Made by a program: the position numbers and the translations under genes
Shown: positions 1 through 5,479 of the stretch, one piece after another
How the letters are laid out: every line of letters begins with the position of its first letter
Position numbering within the stretch: the first letter of the stretch is position 1
The notes under the pieces: model-generated
Seen by the model: the letters and a program-made list of their open reading frames with translations, nothing else
Database searches by the model: none
Told to the model about the DNA's origin: nothing
Source of the DNA: CAYLNH01 sp964384625
Lineage (GTDB): Bacteria > Verrucomicrobiota > Lentisphaeria > JABSQK01
NCBI GenBank assembly: GCA_964384625.1
Contig: CAYLNH010000376.1
Location: 1-5,479, forward strand
DNA length: 5,479 nt
Reading direction: 5' to 3'

Positions 1-34
1 GCCTGCCGCGAGCCGCGAACCCCGGGCAATCCGT

Positions 35-52
35 GGCGGAAAGACTTCCGCC
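35..52. terminator. 7-bp hairpin in the downstream intergenic region
   Basis: GGCGGAA-AGAC-TTCCGCC is a perfect 7-bp stem with a 4-base loop. A competing stem, AGACT (42-46) with AGTCT (54-58), overlaps it. No T-run follows on either strand. It may be a read-through terminator for the operon or belong to a gene lying beyond the window's left edge. Confidence 0.35.
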
Positions 53-65
53 GAGTCTATCTGGT

Positions 66-105
66 CGACTGGAACCGACTGGAGTCGACGAGAATCGATT
101 GCAGG
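66..105. repeat. Degenerate 10-bp tandem repeat, four units
   Basis: Four adjacent 10-base units all begin with CGA: CGACTGGAAC, CGACTGGAGT, CGACGAGAAT, CGATTGCAGG. The first two share eight of ten bases and similarity then decays. A dyad, GTCGACT with AGTCGAC, is superimposed. The tract is noncoding, downstream of the operon; function unknown. Confidence 0.5.
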
Positions 106-134
106 TTGCCAGTCTGAACCCTGAGTCCCGAGAC

Positions 135-147
135 GGGCCGTAGGCCC
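135..147 (-). terminator. Second hairpin just downstream of gene 3
   Basis: GGGCC-TAC-GGCCC forms a 5-bp GC stem with a 3-base loop, nine bases past the stop codon of gene 3 and four bases past the stop-codon hairpin. It lacks a T-run. Two GC hairpins in tandem at the end of the operon fit a transcript end, but the evidence is only structural. Confidence 0.4.
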
Positions 148-151
148 TATG

Positions 152-167
152 CCGGCCTACTGGCCGG
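152..167 (-). terminator. Hairpin spanning the stop codon of gene 3
   Basis: On the minus strand CCGGCC-AGTA-GGCCGG forms a perfect 6-bp stem with a 4-base loop, and the TAG stop lies across the loop and second arm. No T-tract follows, so it is not a classical intrinsic terminator. Together with the next hairpin it may protect the mRNA 3' end or assist termination by another route. Confidence 0.4.
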
Positions 168-2691
168 AGCGAAGCGCCAGCCCTGCCCCCTCGAGGAGTC
201 CGTCAACGAAGAGGCCAATGCCTTGGGGATCGGCGGGGGCGTCGGGGTTCTTCTTGTCTTTCTGGAAGACCACGCCGCTGAGGAGAGAAGTGTTGTTGGC
301 GTACTTGCGGCGCTTGTTGGGTTTGGGGTAGGTGTCTTCTTCCGGGCCGATGTCGAAGAAGAAAGAGAAGTTGCCGCCGACGCCCGGGTAGCCCGGGGCG
401 AGGGCGTGGGCGCTGCCCAGCGAACTGCGCCGGTAGACGTCGGCGCCGCCGAGATTGAGGAGCACGGCAAAGCTTTTGGCCATGCCGTTGCCGGAGCCGC
501 CGCGGACGTTGCGGCCGTGCAGGTCGGTGTACTCGTCGTTGCCGCCGAGATCCAGCAGGTAGCCCAGGCCGATGTCCCAGGCACAGCCGCCGCCCAGGCT
601 GCTGGCGCTGTAGCGGTCGTTGCCGGCGCGGTCGAGGACGTAGCCGAAGCCGCGATGACAGCCGTTGCCCAGCGCATGATTGCCGGACCAGCCGTTGTGG
701 TTGTCGCCTTTCGGCCCGCGTTTGACGAAGTACGTGTCGTCGCCTTTGTCGTCGACGACCATGCCGACGCCGCCGGCATAACCGGCGCCGATGGCGAAGC
801 TGCCGGCAATGTACTGGTCGTTGCCGTCGCCGTCATGCAGCAGGCCTAAGCCGCCGCCGAAGGTGGCGAACCAGCGGTCCGCCGGTTTGTCGGAACGCGC
901 TTCGGCACGCCAGGAGGAGCCGTAGCCGATACCGGCGCCGTCATAGCCGCTATCCCATTTTCGCCCCACGCTGTAGCCGCTTTCGTGCAGGCCGAGGCAT
1001 TGGTAGTGGTCGTTGCCGCCGCGGTCATCGAGGATGCCGAAGGCGTTGTTGATGCCGGCGCCCAGCGCCGAGTTGCCGGCGGCATAGACATCGTTGCCGG
1101 CCAGATCCTGATGGACGCCGATGCCCGTCCACATGCCGCTGCCGAAACAGAACTTCTGGCCGAGGTAGAGGTCGTCACCGGCTTCGTCGATCAGGATGCC
1201 GACGCCGAGAAAACCGGCGCCGAAGGCGAAGCCGGCGTTGAGTATGACGCCCGGTCCTTTGGGTTTGTCGGGATTGCCGTAAAGTGATACGAACGGGACC
1301 AGGTTGGTCTTGTCGCCCTCCGGATCCGGCTGCAGGAGGTCCTTGCGTGAATGCTGGCGCGGCTGGAAGTATTTGGACAGGCCCTGGCAGTAGCGGTCGT
1401 TGCCCTGGCGATCGATCAGAATGCTGATGCCGAGAATGCCGGCGCCCGGACCGCCGACGCCTTTGGCAACATAGACGTCGTCGCCGGCGAAGTCGATGAT
1501 GATACGCACCGGGTATTTCGTCAGATTTTCCGGTTTGCCGTCGTCGATGTATTCGTCGTTGCCGCCGAGATCGATGATGACCGCGGCGTCGACGTTGTCG
1601 TAGCGGTTGGGGCCGTCGCCGCCGATGACGATGTCGCCGTATTGTGTGCGCTGCGTGTGAATCAGTTTGCCGACAACACCGGGGAAGGCAATCTTTGCGG
1701 CGAGCCGATCGGCGATGGCCTGTTGGAGCGCCGTCAATCCGCGTTCGTCAAGGACGTCCTCCAGAAGCTGCAGGGCCGAGACGAAGTGGGGGAAATCGAT
1801 ACGTTCCGAGAATTGCGGGTGGGGAACGGTCTTATCCTTGGCGTAGTCCGGTCGAATCCCTGTGGTCTGCACGGGCTGTGCGGCCAGCGCCCGGAGGTAG
1901 TGGTAGAGGCCCGTCATGCTGTACAGCCCTTTCGGTACCGGCCGCCCGCTCCTGGTTTTTTCGGTCCCGGGTCGGAACGGGTCGTTTGGATAAAAGGCCC
2001 AGTTCATCCGGTAGGCCGGCGCCCCTTTGGACTGGTTGACAAACGGTCTGTTGATCGTACAGATCCACGGCAGGACGAAATGCAGCAGTTCGCGCTTCTT
2101 CCCGGGAACCGCGCCCAACGCCTTGCGATCGACGAGTTCGGCCGCCGTCCCGAAGGTCTCGATGAATCGTGCCAGCGGTTCGGTCTGCTGCAGCTTGTGG
2201 GTGCAGGAGCCGTCCGGATGCATGCCGAGCAGACTGCGGGCTGTCCTGATCGCGGCTGCATTGGTGTACGTGCGTGCCAGGCGGTCGCCGATCGCGGGCG
2301 CCTGGATAGGGTTTTCTTTCAATCGGCGAACCGGCGGCAGTGGTGTGTACTGCTGCGCCGCCTCGAGCTTGCGGTTGTAGGCGATGCAGTGCTGACTCCA
2401 GGCGCGGTAGTCACGGACGAAACCGATCTGCGGATCGCGCAGAGCGCGCTCCTGCTCAGGCGTGGCGCGGCGCACCTGCAGATTGCCGCGAAGCAGGGCG
2501 TCTTCGAGTCGGCTGGAAAGCCTGTCGAGCTCTGTCGGTGGCAGCGTGGGAGTCATGCAGCCGCTAAGAAGGCTAAGGAGTGGAAGGAGGAACAGGAAGA
2601 AGAGCCGGCAGGATGCCGGCGTTCCAGCGGTCCGGAGCTGGTGACACTGCCCGCGATCCCCGACACCTGATACCCGACACCCGTCCGTCAT
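157..2691 (-). CDS. Large lipoprotein with about twelve DxxGNDxY repeats (27-residue period)
   Basis: Encodes 844 residues. A hydrophobic stretch (30-43) ends in the lipobox LSGC, giving a lipidated Cys at 45 with Met at +2. Residues 1-28 are an unusual Cys/Gly/Arg-rich extension encoded by repeat-like DNA. No ATG, GTG or TTG lies in frame between Met1 and the hydrophobic core, so the ATG overlapping the upstream stop is the only conventional start. Residues 46-350 are mainly helical and match nothing I know. Residues 351-788 repeat a unit of Gly-rich turn, three or four hydrophobics, then DxxG(N/D)DxY. Motif Asp residues are at 374, 400, 427, 502, 529, 556, 620, 647, 687 and 714, with degenerate copies at 746 (Asn) and 780. 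Five gaps are exactly 27 residues. Stacked beta-strand coils with a ladder of acidic side chains, perhaps Ca2+-binding, are a reasonable inference. It is the last gene of the operon, coupled to the PA14/TPR gene. Confidence 0.92.
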   Translation of the reverse strand: MTDGCRVSGVGDRGQCHQLRTAGTPASCRLFFLFLLPLLSLLSGCMTPTLPPTELDRLSSRLEDALLRGNLQVRRATPEQERALRDPQIGFVRDYRAWSQHCIAYNRKLEAAQQYTPLPPVRRLKENPIQAPAIGDRLARTYTNAAAIRTARSLLGMHPDGSCTHKLQQTEPLARFIETFGTAAELVDRKALGAVPGKKRELLHFVLPWICTINRPFVNQSKGAPAYRMNWAFYPNDPFRPGTEKTRSGRPVPKGLYSMTGLYHYLRALAAQPVQTTGIRPDYAKDKTVPHPQFSERIDFPHFVSALQLLEDVLDERGLTALQQAIADRLAAKIAFPGVVGKLIHTQRTQYGDIVIGGDGPNRYDNVDAAVIIDLGGNDEYIDDGKPENLTKYPVRIIIDFAGDDVYVAKGVGGPGAGILGISILIDRQGNDRYCQGLSKYFQPRQHSRKDLLQPDPEGDKTNLVPFVSLYGNPDKPKGPGVILNAGFAFGAGFLGVGILIDEAGDDLYLGQKFCFGSGMWTGIGVHQDLAGNDVYAAGNSALGAGINNAFGILDDRGGNDHYQCLGLHESGYSVGRKWDSGYDGAGIGYGSSWRAEARSDKPADRWFATFGGGLGLLHDGDGNDQYIAGSFAIGAGYAGGVGMVVDDKGDDTYFVKRGPKGDNHNGWSGNHALGNGCHRGFGYVLDRAGNDRYSASSLGGGCAWDIGLGYLLDLGGNDEYTDLHGRNVRGGSGNGMAKSFAVLLNLGGADVYRRSSLGSAHALAPGYPGVGGNFSFFFDIGPEEDTYPKPNKRRKYANNTSLLSGVVFQKDKKNPDAPADPQGIGLFVDGLLEGAGLALRSGQ
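328..1641 (-). repeat. Coding repeat array: 27-residue (81-bp) units with DxxGNDxY signature
   Basis: This is the stretch encoding residues 351-788 of the large lipoprotein. It opens with a variant, GGDGPNRY (357-364), and continues with ten good copies and two degenerate ones. Spacing between motif Asp residues runs 26, 27, 75, 27, 27, 64, 27, 40, 27, 32, 34. The array is therefore regular but interrupted by two long insertions, between the third and fourth copies and between the sixth and seventh. At DNA level the copies have diverged, but some stay identical: the 20 bases at 533-552 and at 1553-1572 match exactly, both encoding DLGGNDE. The units share GND with RTX nonapeptides but lack the tandem 9-residue GGxGxDxUx pattern. 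Confidence 0.85.
2604..2620. repeat. GCCGGC inverted repeat before the gene 3 signal peptide
   Basis: Two GCCGGC hexamers (2604-2609 and 2615-2620), each self-complementary, flank a 5-base AGGAT loop. The element continues into GTTCCAG on its right side. It encodes part of the leader just before the hydrophobic core of the lipoprotein signal. The block resembles short dispersed GCCGGC repeats I recall from planctomycete and verrucomicrobial genomes; that resemblance is from memory only. Confidence 0.5.
2656..2683 (-). repeat. 7-bp tandem repeat within the gene 3 leader codons
   Basis: On the minus strand four consecutive 7-base units are visible: CGGGTGT, CGGGTAT, CAGGTGT, CGGGGAT. They begin five bases after the start ATG of the repeat lipoprotein and encode the odd leader residues CRVSGVG and following. 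Similar CGGGTRT-type runs occur between genes in some PVC-group genomes as I recall them. This suggests an intergenic repeat that has been captured into the reading frame. Confidence 0.6.
2688..2691 (-). promoter_or_regulatory. ATGA stop/start overlap between genes 2 and 3
   Basis: The TGA ending the PA14/TPR gene (2690-2688) and the ATG of the repeat lipoprotein gene (2691-2689) share bases. This arrangement usually means the second gene is translated by ribosomes finishing the first, and it supports one operon. No separate Shine-Dalgarno is evident immediately upstream. Confidence 0.75.
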
Positions 2692-4727
2692 TTCGCCAAC
2701 TCCTCCCGAGCGCGTTCGGCGACCGGGTGGTTGGGGTAGTCCTTGATGATCCGGTTGAAGACAGCCTTGGCTTCGTTCGGCTTCTTCAGTGAGCGCAAGG
2801 CCATGGCGCGTTCGAACTCCATGTCCGGCAGGAAGGGGGCGAGGGCGTTGAGATCGGCGGTCTTATTCAGCAGATCATGGGCGCCCTGGTGCCAGCCGAT
2901 GCGCCGCAGATAGCGGCCGCGCATCAGCGCATAGTGCCCACTCAACAGGGCGTCCGGCTGGAGCTTGACCCATTCGCGCAGGGCGGCTTCGGCCTGCTCG
3001 TAATAGCCGGTGCGGACGTGTTGCTTGAAGGAGGACAGCAGGTTGTTGGCGCGCACAGCATGGGTGGCATGCGACTTCGCGACGAGTGCGGCACGATGTT
3101 TTTCCAGGAGATCCTTCGCCGTTTCAGGCTTGCCTGTCATCAGTTCCAGGAGGGCCTGGCAACGTTGCTGGTCAGCGCTGTCCTTGCCGCCGGCGGTCGC
3201 CACTTTGGCAAGTGCTTCAGCGGCTGCTTCAGCGTCCTGCAGGCGGTAGAGTTCGAGTTCGAAATACTCGAGGGCCAGGGCTTCGTCTTTCTGGCGCTGA
3301 AGCAGCTTGCGGTAGGCTTGGCGCGATGTCTCGGGTTCGCGGAAGGCGGCGCAGCGGGCCAGGTTGAGCAGGATCTTCTCGCGTTCGGCGCGGCCGAGGT
3401 CCTTGTCTTTGAGAAGCGCCTCGCAGATTGCCGTGGCGTCGGGATTGCGTTCGCGAAGATTGAGGAAGTGGAGGAACGCCTGGCGGTACTTCGCGTTGAG
3501 GTTGTCAACGCCCTGGGCGGTCATGATGTCCGAATACTCGCGGTACGTGGGCCAGTGGCGCCACGAGATCCGCCGCGGGATGTGTCCGAGCTGAATAAGG
3601 CCTTTGGCTTCGGCGCCGTCGGCGGCGACGGCGGTGACAGCCAGGGAATCGGTGCCGACGACGATTTGCTCGAATGTTCTGGATTTGCCGCGCATGCCGT
3701 TGCCGATCTTCCATGTTACTTCGGCGCCGTCATAGGTGCGCAGCAGGTAGCGGGTGAAGACATAGGGGCGGATGCCGATGTAATCGCGGAGCGTAACGGA
3801 AAACGCCGGGCACTCCTTCTCGCCGCTCTTGGTTTCGACGCCGGTCAGGGCGGTGGTGCCGGAGTGCACATAGGACTTGGCCGGGATGACGAATTTCTTG
3901 CGGTCATCAACCCAGCGGGCGAGCACCGCCATCTGATTGCCGCCGACGTCAATCACGACGCAGCGGATGGGATTGCGGCCCTGGCGCAGGCGATGACTCT
4001 GGCGGTCTTTGCCGTGCCGGTCGTCGTGGGCCCAGTGTCGGCCGTTGCGTTCAATCAGCGGGTTGTTGCGGTTCTCGACAAACAGATAACCGGCGTCATC
4101 GTTGGCGAGGAAGAAGTGCCAGGTTTCCGCCTTCTCAGCGAGGATATGCCCGTTGAACTCCATGACGATGGCGTCCGTTGCATCGATTGGGTTGGCGGCC
4201 AGTTCGATTCTGCTGATGGGGACGATGCCGATGCGTCTGGAGGTCCGGATGATCCGCCTTGACGCGCGCCAGTCATCGATGTTGCCGTTGGTCTTGCCGG
4301 TCCGGATATCGACCGTTAATCCGGGGACAATACTTCCGCTCTGGCGGGCCTTGGTTGTGGTTCCCCAGTAGGCGTAGAGGATGTCGCCGTTCTGGTGTTT
4401 GCCGCCGGCCGCGACCAGAGCGCAGTTATTCCGGGTACGGCCGAGGGCAAGAACCTGCTGCGGCCGGCCGGCGGCGTTGTAGACGAAGACGTTGGCGCCG
4501 TCGGCATCGCCGAGACCGCAAATCGGGACGGCCAGGAAATAGCCGGCTTCGTCGTCGTTCGGCTGGCCGGTTATCTTGAAGGCGGCGCGATAGGGCGAAT
4601 GCGTGTGGGCCCAGCGCGGACCTTTCCGGGCGAACGCCGGCAAGCTGAGGCAACCAAGCAGAACGACAATGGCAATTGGTATTCGCATATAGCGTTCGAC
4701 GCGTCCCCATACTCGTTTGTTCGCCAT
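2688..4727 (-). CDS. Exported protein with PA14-like domain and C-terminal TPR-like repeats
   Basis: Encodes 679 residues. A type I signal peptide ends at AFA (31-33), with a Leu/Ile/Val core from about residue 17. Met14 (codon 4686-4688) would give a more ordinary signal peptide length; neither start has a convincing Shine-Dalgarno, so the start is uncertain. Residues 46-122 form a beta-rich region ending in LYAYWG, loosely like DUF2341-type domains. Residues 178-275 fit the PA14 pattern: FNGHI, then WHFFLANDDAGYLFVENR, then a basic loop, LRQGRNPI, and a closing VLARW. Residues 276-400 look beta-rich and unassigned. Residues 405-679 are mostly helical with TPR-like hairpins, clearest at 634-679, where Ala/Leu spacing is followed by NRIIKDYPNHPVAERA. 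PA14 domains often bind carbohydrate and TPRs bind protein, so a periplasmic or surface binding/scaffold role is inferred. No catalytic residues were seen. The stop overlaps the next start as ATGA, implying translational coupling. Confidence 0.9.
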   Translation of the reverse strand: MANKRVWGRVERYMRIPIAIVVLLGCLSLPAFARKGPRWAHTHSPYRAAFKITGQPNDDEAGYFLAVPICGLGDADGANVFVYNAAGRPQQVLALGRTRNNCALVAAGGKHQNGDILYAYWGTTTKARQSGSIVPGLTVDIRTGKTNGNIDDWRASRRIIRTSRRIGIVPISRIELAANPIDATDAIVMEFNGHILAEKAETWHFFLANDDAGYLFVENRNNPLIERNGRHWAHDDRHGKDRQSHRLRQGRNPIRCVVIDVGGNQMAVLARWVDDRKKFVIPAKSYVHSGTTALTGVETKSGEKECPAFSVTLRDYIGIRPYVFTRYLLRTYDGAEVTWKIGNGMRGKSRTFEQIVVGTDSLAVTAVAADGAEAKGLIQLGHIPRRISWRHWPTYREYSDIMTAQGVDNLNAKYRQAFLHFLNLRERNPDATAICEALLKDKDLGRAEREKILLNLARCAAFREPETSRQAYRKLLQRQKDEALALEYFELELYRLQDAEAAAEALAKVATAGGKDSADQQRCQALLELMTGKPETAKDLLEKHRAALVAKSHATHAVRANNLLSSFKQHVRTGYYEQAEAALREWVKLQPDALLSGHYALMRGRYLRRIGWHQGAHDLLNKTADLNALAPFLPDMEFERAMALRSLKKPNEAKAVFNRIIKDYPNHPVAERAREELAK

Positions 4728-4729
4728 CC

Positions 4730-4742
4730 CCGGCAGAGCCGG
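4730..4742. repeat. Small GC hairpin in the 35-base gap between genes 1 and 2
   Basis: CCGGC and GCCGG form a 5-bp stem with a 3-base AGA loop on the plus strand. It lies between the stop of the small lipoprotein gene and the upstream candidate ATG of the PA14/TPR gene, ending two bases from that ATG. No T-run follows, so it does not look like an intrinsic terminator. If folded in mRNA it could hide the 4727 start and favour Met14 (4688). It shares the 9-mer AGAGCCGGC with the inverted repeat at 2604-2620. Confidence 0.35.
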
Positions 4743-4762
4743 CGGCCATGCCGCAATGCAGA

Positions 4763-5311
4763 TCAGAAGTCGTCGTCGTAGAGATCAACGGTGAACCAGC
4801 CGAGGAGGAAGTCGAGAAATTCACCGATATTGAAGCCGGCACGCACGGTGAGAATGGCGCCGCCGGCGACTTCGATCTGGGTGTATTGCGGGTCAAATGT
4901 CGGCTCCTCGCCGGGTTCCAGATCCGGGACAACAACCAGGGGGATCGGGCTGATTTCCCTGATTTGCTTGCCGCGTTTGGTGGCGATCTCGCGGGTGTTG
5001 TAGTAGCCGATTCCGCAGGTGCCGCGCTTGTCTGAAATCGGTACGGGAAAGTAAATTTCCCAGTTGTGATCCTCGTCCAGATTGGAGTAGACCCCTTCGC
5101 CGGCGCGCAGGCCGGTGATGTCGTGGTTCATCAATATCGCGGGCTGCACCGGGCCGATACGGGCCTTGACGCCGAAGCCGGTGCCGAGGGTCAACGTAAA
5201 GATGTCCGCGGCATCCCGGCCGCGCGACGCGAAATACCCGCTGCCGGCACAACCGGTGCCCAGTACGAGAACGCCCGCAGACAGGGCGAGAAGAAACAAG
5301 ATTCGTCGCAT
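4763..5311 (-). CDS. Small exported lipoprotein, uncharacterised family
   Basis: Encodes 182 residues. Residues 1-20 form a lipoprotein signal: Arg2-Arg3, a hydrophobic core rich in Leu/Val, then LGTGC with the acylated Cys at 21. The +2 residue is Ala rather than Asp, so by the E. coli rule it would go to the outer membrane. The mature protein starts with a Gly/Ser linker, then RGRDAADIFTLTLGTGFGVKAR (roughly residues 30-51), and ends with NIGEFLDFLLGWFTVDLYDD (161-180), an acidic, aromatic C-terminus. This pairing of an N-terminal RxxDxxD segment with a C-terminal EFLDFLLGW segment resembles small uncharacterised lipoproteins I recall from PVC-group bacteria; that is memory, not a search. 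There is no catalytic motif. The start is chosen because GGAGG lies just upstream and the signal peptide begins at once. It is the first gene of a probable three-gene operon, with the next gene 35 bases downstream. A structural or anchoring envelope role is inference. Confidence 0.88.
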   Translation of the reverse strand: MRRILFLLALSAGVLVLGTGCAGSGYFASRGRDAADIFTLTLGTGFGVKARIGPVQPAILMNHDITGLRAGEGVYSNLDEDHNWEIYFPVPISDKRGTCGIGYYNTREIATKRGKQIREISPIPLVVVPDLEPGEEPTFDPQYTQIEVAGGAILTVRAGFNIGEFLDFLLGWFTVDLYDDDF

Positions 5312-5315
5312 ATGA

Positions 5316-5320
5316 CCTCC
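5316..5320 (-). promoter_or_regulatory. Ribosome binding site of the first lipoprotein gene
   Basis: GGAGG on the minus strand with four bases (TCAT) before the ATG at 5311-5309. This is the only convincing Shine-Dalgarno among the three genes and it fixes the start. The spacing is slightly short. Confidence 0.75.
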
Positions 5321-5338
5321 ATCGAATAGGATTCAGTC

Positions 5339-5366
5339 ATAGTACCGTGAGCCGCCTCGAAATCAA
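5339..5366 (-). promoter_or_regulatory. Putative sigma-70-type promoter of the operon
   Basis: On the minus strand, TTGATT (5366-5361) and TACTAT (5344-5339) are separated by 16 bases; each matches its consensus hexamer at four of six positions. Transcription would start near 5332, giving an untranslated leader of about 20 bases that contains the GGAGG site. It is the best candidate in the 168 bases upstream of the first gene. Promoter consensus in the likely host group is not well known to me, so this is tentative. Confidence 0.4.
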
Positions 5367-5378
5367 GCAGGGGCGGCT
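5350..5378. promoter_or_regulatory. Inverted repeat centred on the -35 element, possible operator
   Basis: AGCCGCC (5350-5356) and GGCGGCT (5372-5378) are perfect 7-base inverted arms with a 15-base spacer. The dyad centre is at 5364, inside the proposed -35 hexamer (5361-5366). A dimeric repressor bound here would block polymerase. A stem-loop in a transcript crossing the region is the alternative. The dyad is plainly visible; the regulatory role is inferred. Confidence 0.35.
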
Positions 5379-5479
5379 GTCATGAGTAAGCCCTCGATTA
5401 CTGCCCTTCTTTGCCTCGAGTCCTGACTCTCAAGAGGTTGGGAACCTGCGGTACTTGCGGATCTGTCACCGGTATGAAG

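Noticed and set aside
147..836. Second minus-strand frame rich in Ala, Thr and Ser overlapping gene 3
   Set aside because: It is a frame-shifted reading of the repeat array, low complexity (Ala/Thr/Ser), with no start signal. The in-frame reading gives the regular DxxGNDxY repeat.
328..1641. Canonical RTX toxin or haemolysin-type calcium repeats
   Set aside because: The GND-containing motifs resemble RTX, but there is no tandem GGxGxDxUx nonapeptide run, the period is 27, and the protein has a lipoprotein signal rather than a C-terminal type I secretion signal.
2566..2600. Purine-rich plus-strand tract resembling multiple Shine-Dalgarno sites
   Set aside because: It is simply the complement of the Leu/Phe codons of the gene 3 signal peptide, and no gene starts after it on the plus strand.
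1351..2670. Long plus-strand reading frame of 439 codons opposite gene 3
   Set aside because: Its codons are in exact register with those of gene 3 on the other strand. In GC-rich DNA this register stays open because the sense codons that would give antisense stops are rare. The product is a low-complexity Val/Ala/Asp-rich chain with no domain, signal or ribosome site.
2877..4262. Long plus-strand reading frame of 461 codons opposite gene 2
   Set aside because: It is likewise codon-aligned antisense to a gene with a clear signal peptide and recognisable domains. The predicted protein has no credible fold pattern and no upstream ribosome site.
5355..5419. CCTCGA occurring three times upstream of gene 1 (5355, 5392, 5414)
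   Set aside because: Spacings of 37 and 22 are irregular and a 6-base word is expected by chance at this composition.
5382..5426. 14-codon plus-strand open frame (ATG AGT AAG ... TGA) upstream of the operon
   Set aside because: It is too short to support, has no ribosome site, and nothing recognisable is encoded.
5435..5447. AGGTT-GGG-AACCT hairpin at the right edge
   Set aside because: A 5-bp stem with no T-run and no adjoining gene in the window; it could be chance or the edge of a neighbouring element that is not visible.

Overview
The window is GC-rich bacterial DNA. It holds three genes, all on the minus strand and read from right to left, that fill about 94% of it. All three products begin with export signals: two look like lipoproteins and one has a type I signal peptide. 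Family resemblance (a small lipoprotein with a C-terminal GEFLDFLLGW-type motif, a PA14-like/TPR protein, and a protein built on repeated DxxGNDxY motifs), weak or absent Shine-Dalgarno sites at internal genes, and short GCCGGC-rich repeats together suggest the PVC group (Planctomycetota, Lentisphaerota, Kiritimatiellota or Verrucomicrobiota). This is an inference from recalled patterns; the window contains no marker gene that settles taxonomy.

Layout in the direction of transcription. Positions 5479-5312 are noncoding leader with a plausible sigma-70-type promoter, an inverted repeat centred on its -35 hexamer, and a GGAGG ribosome binding site. Positions 5311-4763 encode a 182-residue lipoprotein. 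A 35-base gap with a small hairpin follows. Positions 4727-2688 encode a 679-residue exported protein with a PA14-like middle and TPR-like helices at the C-terminus. Its stop codon overlaps the next start in an ATGA. Positions 2691-157 encode an 844-residue lipoprotein whose C-terminal half carries about twelve DxxGNDxY motifs, often exactly 27 residues apart. Positions 156-1 hold hairpins and a degenerate 10-bp tandem repeat but no gene.

The tight spacing, shared strand and export signals argue for one operon encoding a cell-envelope or surface assembly. A plausible but unproven picture is a small anchor lipoprotein, a PA14/TPR protein offering binding and scaffolding surfaces, and a large repeat lipoprotein that may form a metal-binding beta-solenoid. 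None of the three has a function I can name. The most unusual points are the 27-residue repeat architecture and the N-terminus of the third gene, which is translated from a 7-bp tandem repeat plus a GC-rich inverted repeat placed between the stop of gene 2 and the signal peptide of gene 3.
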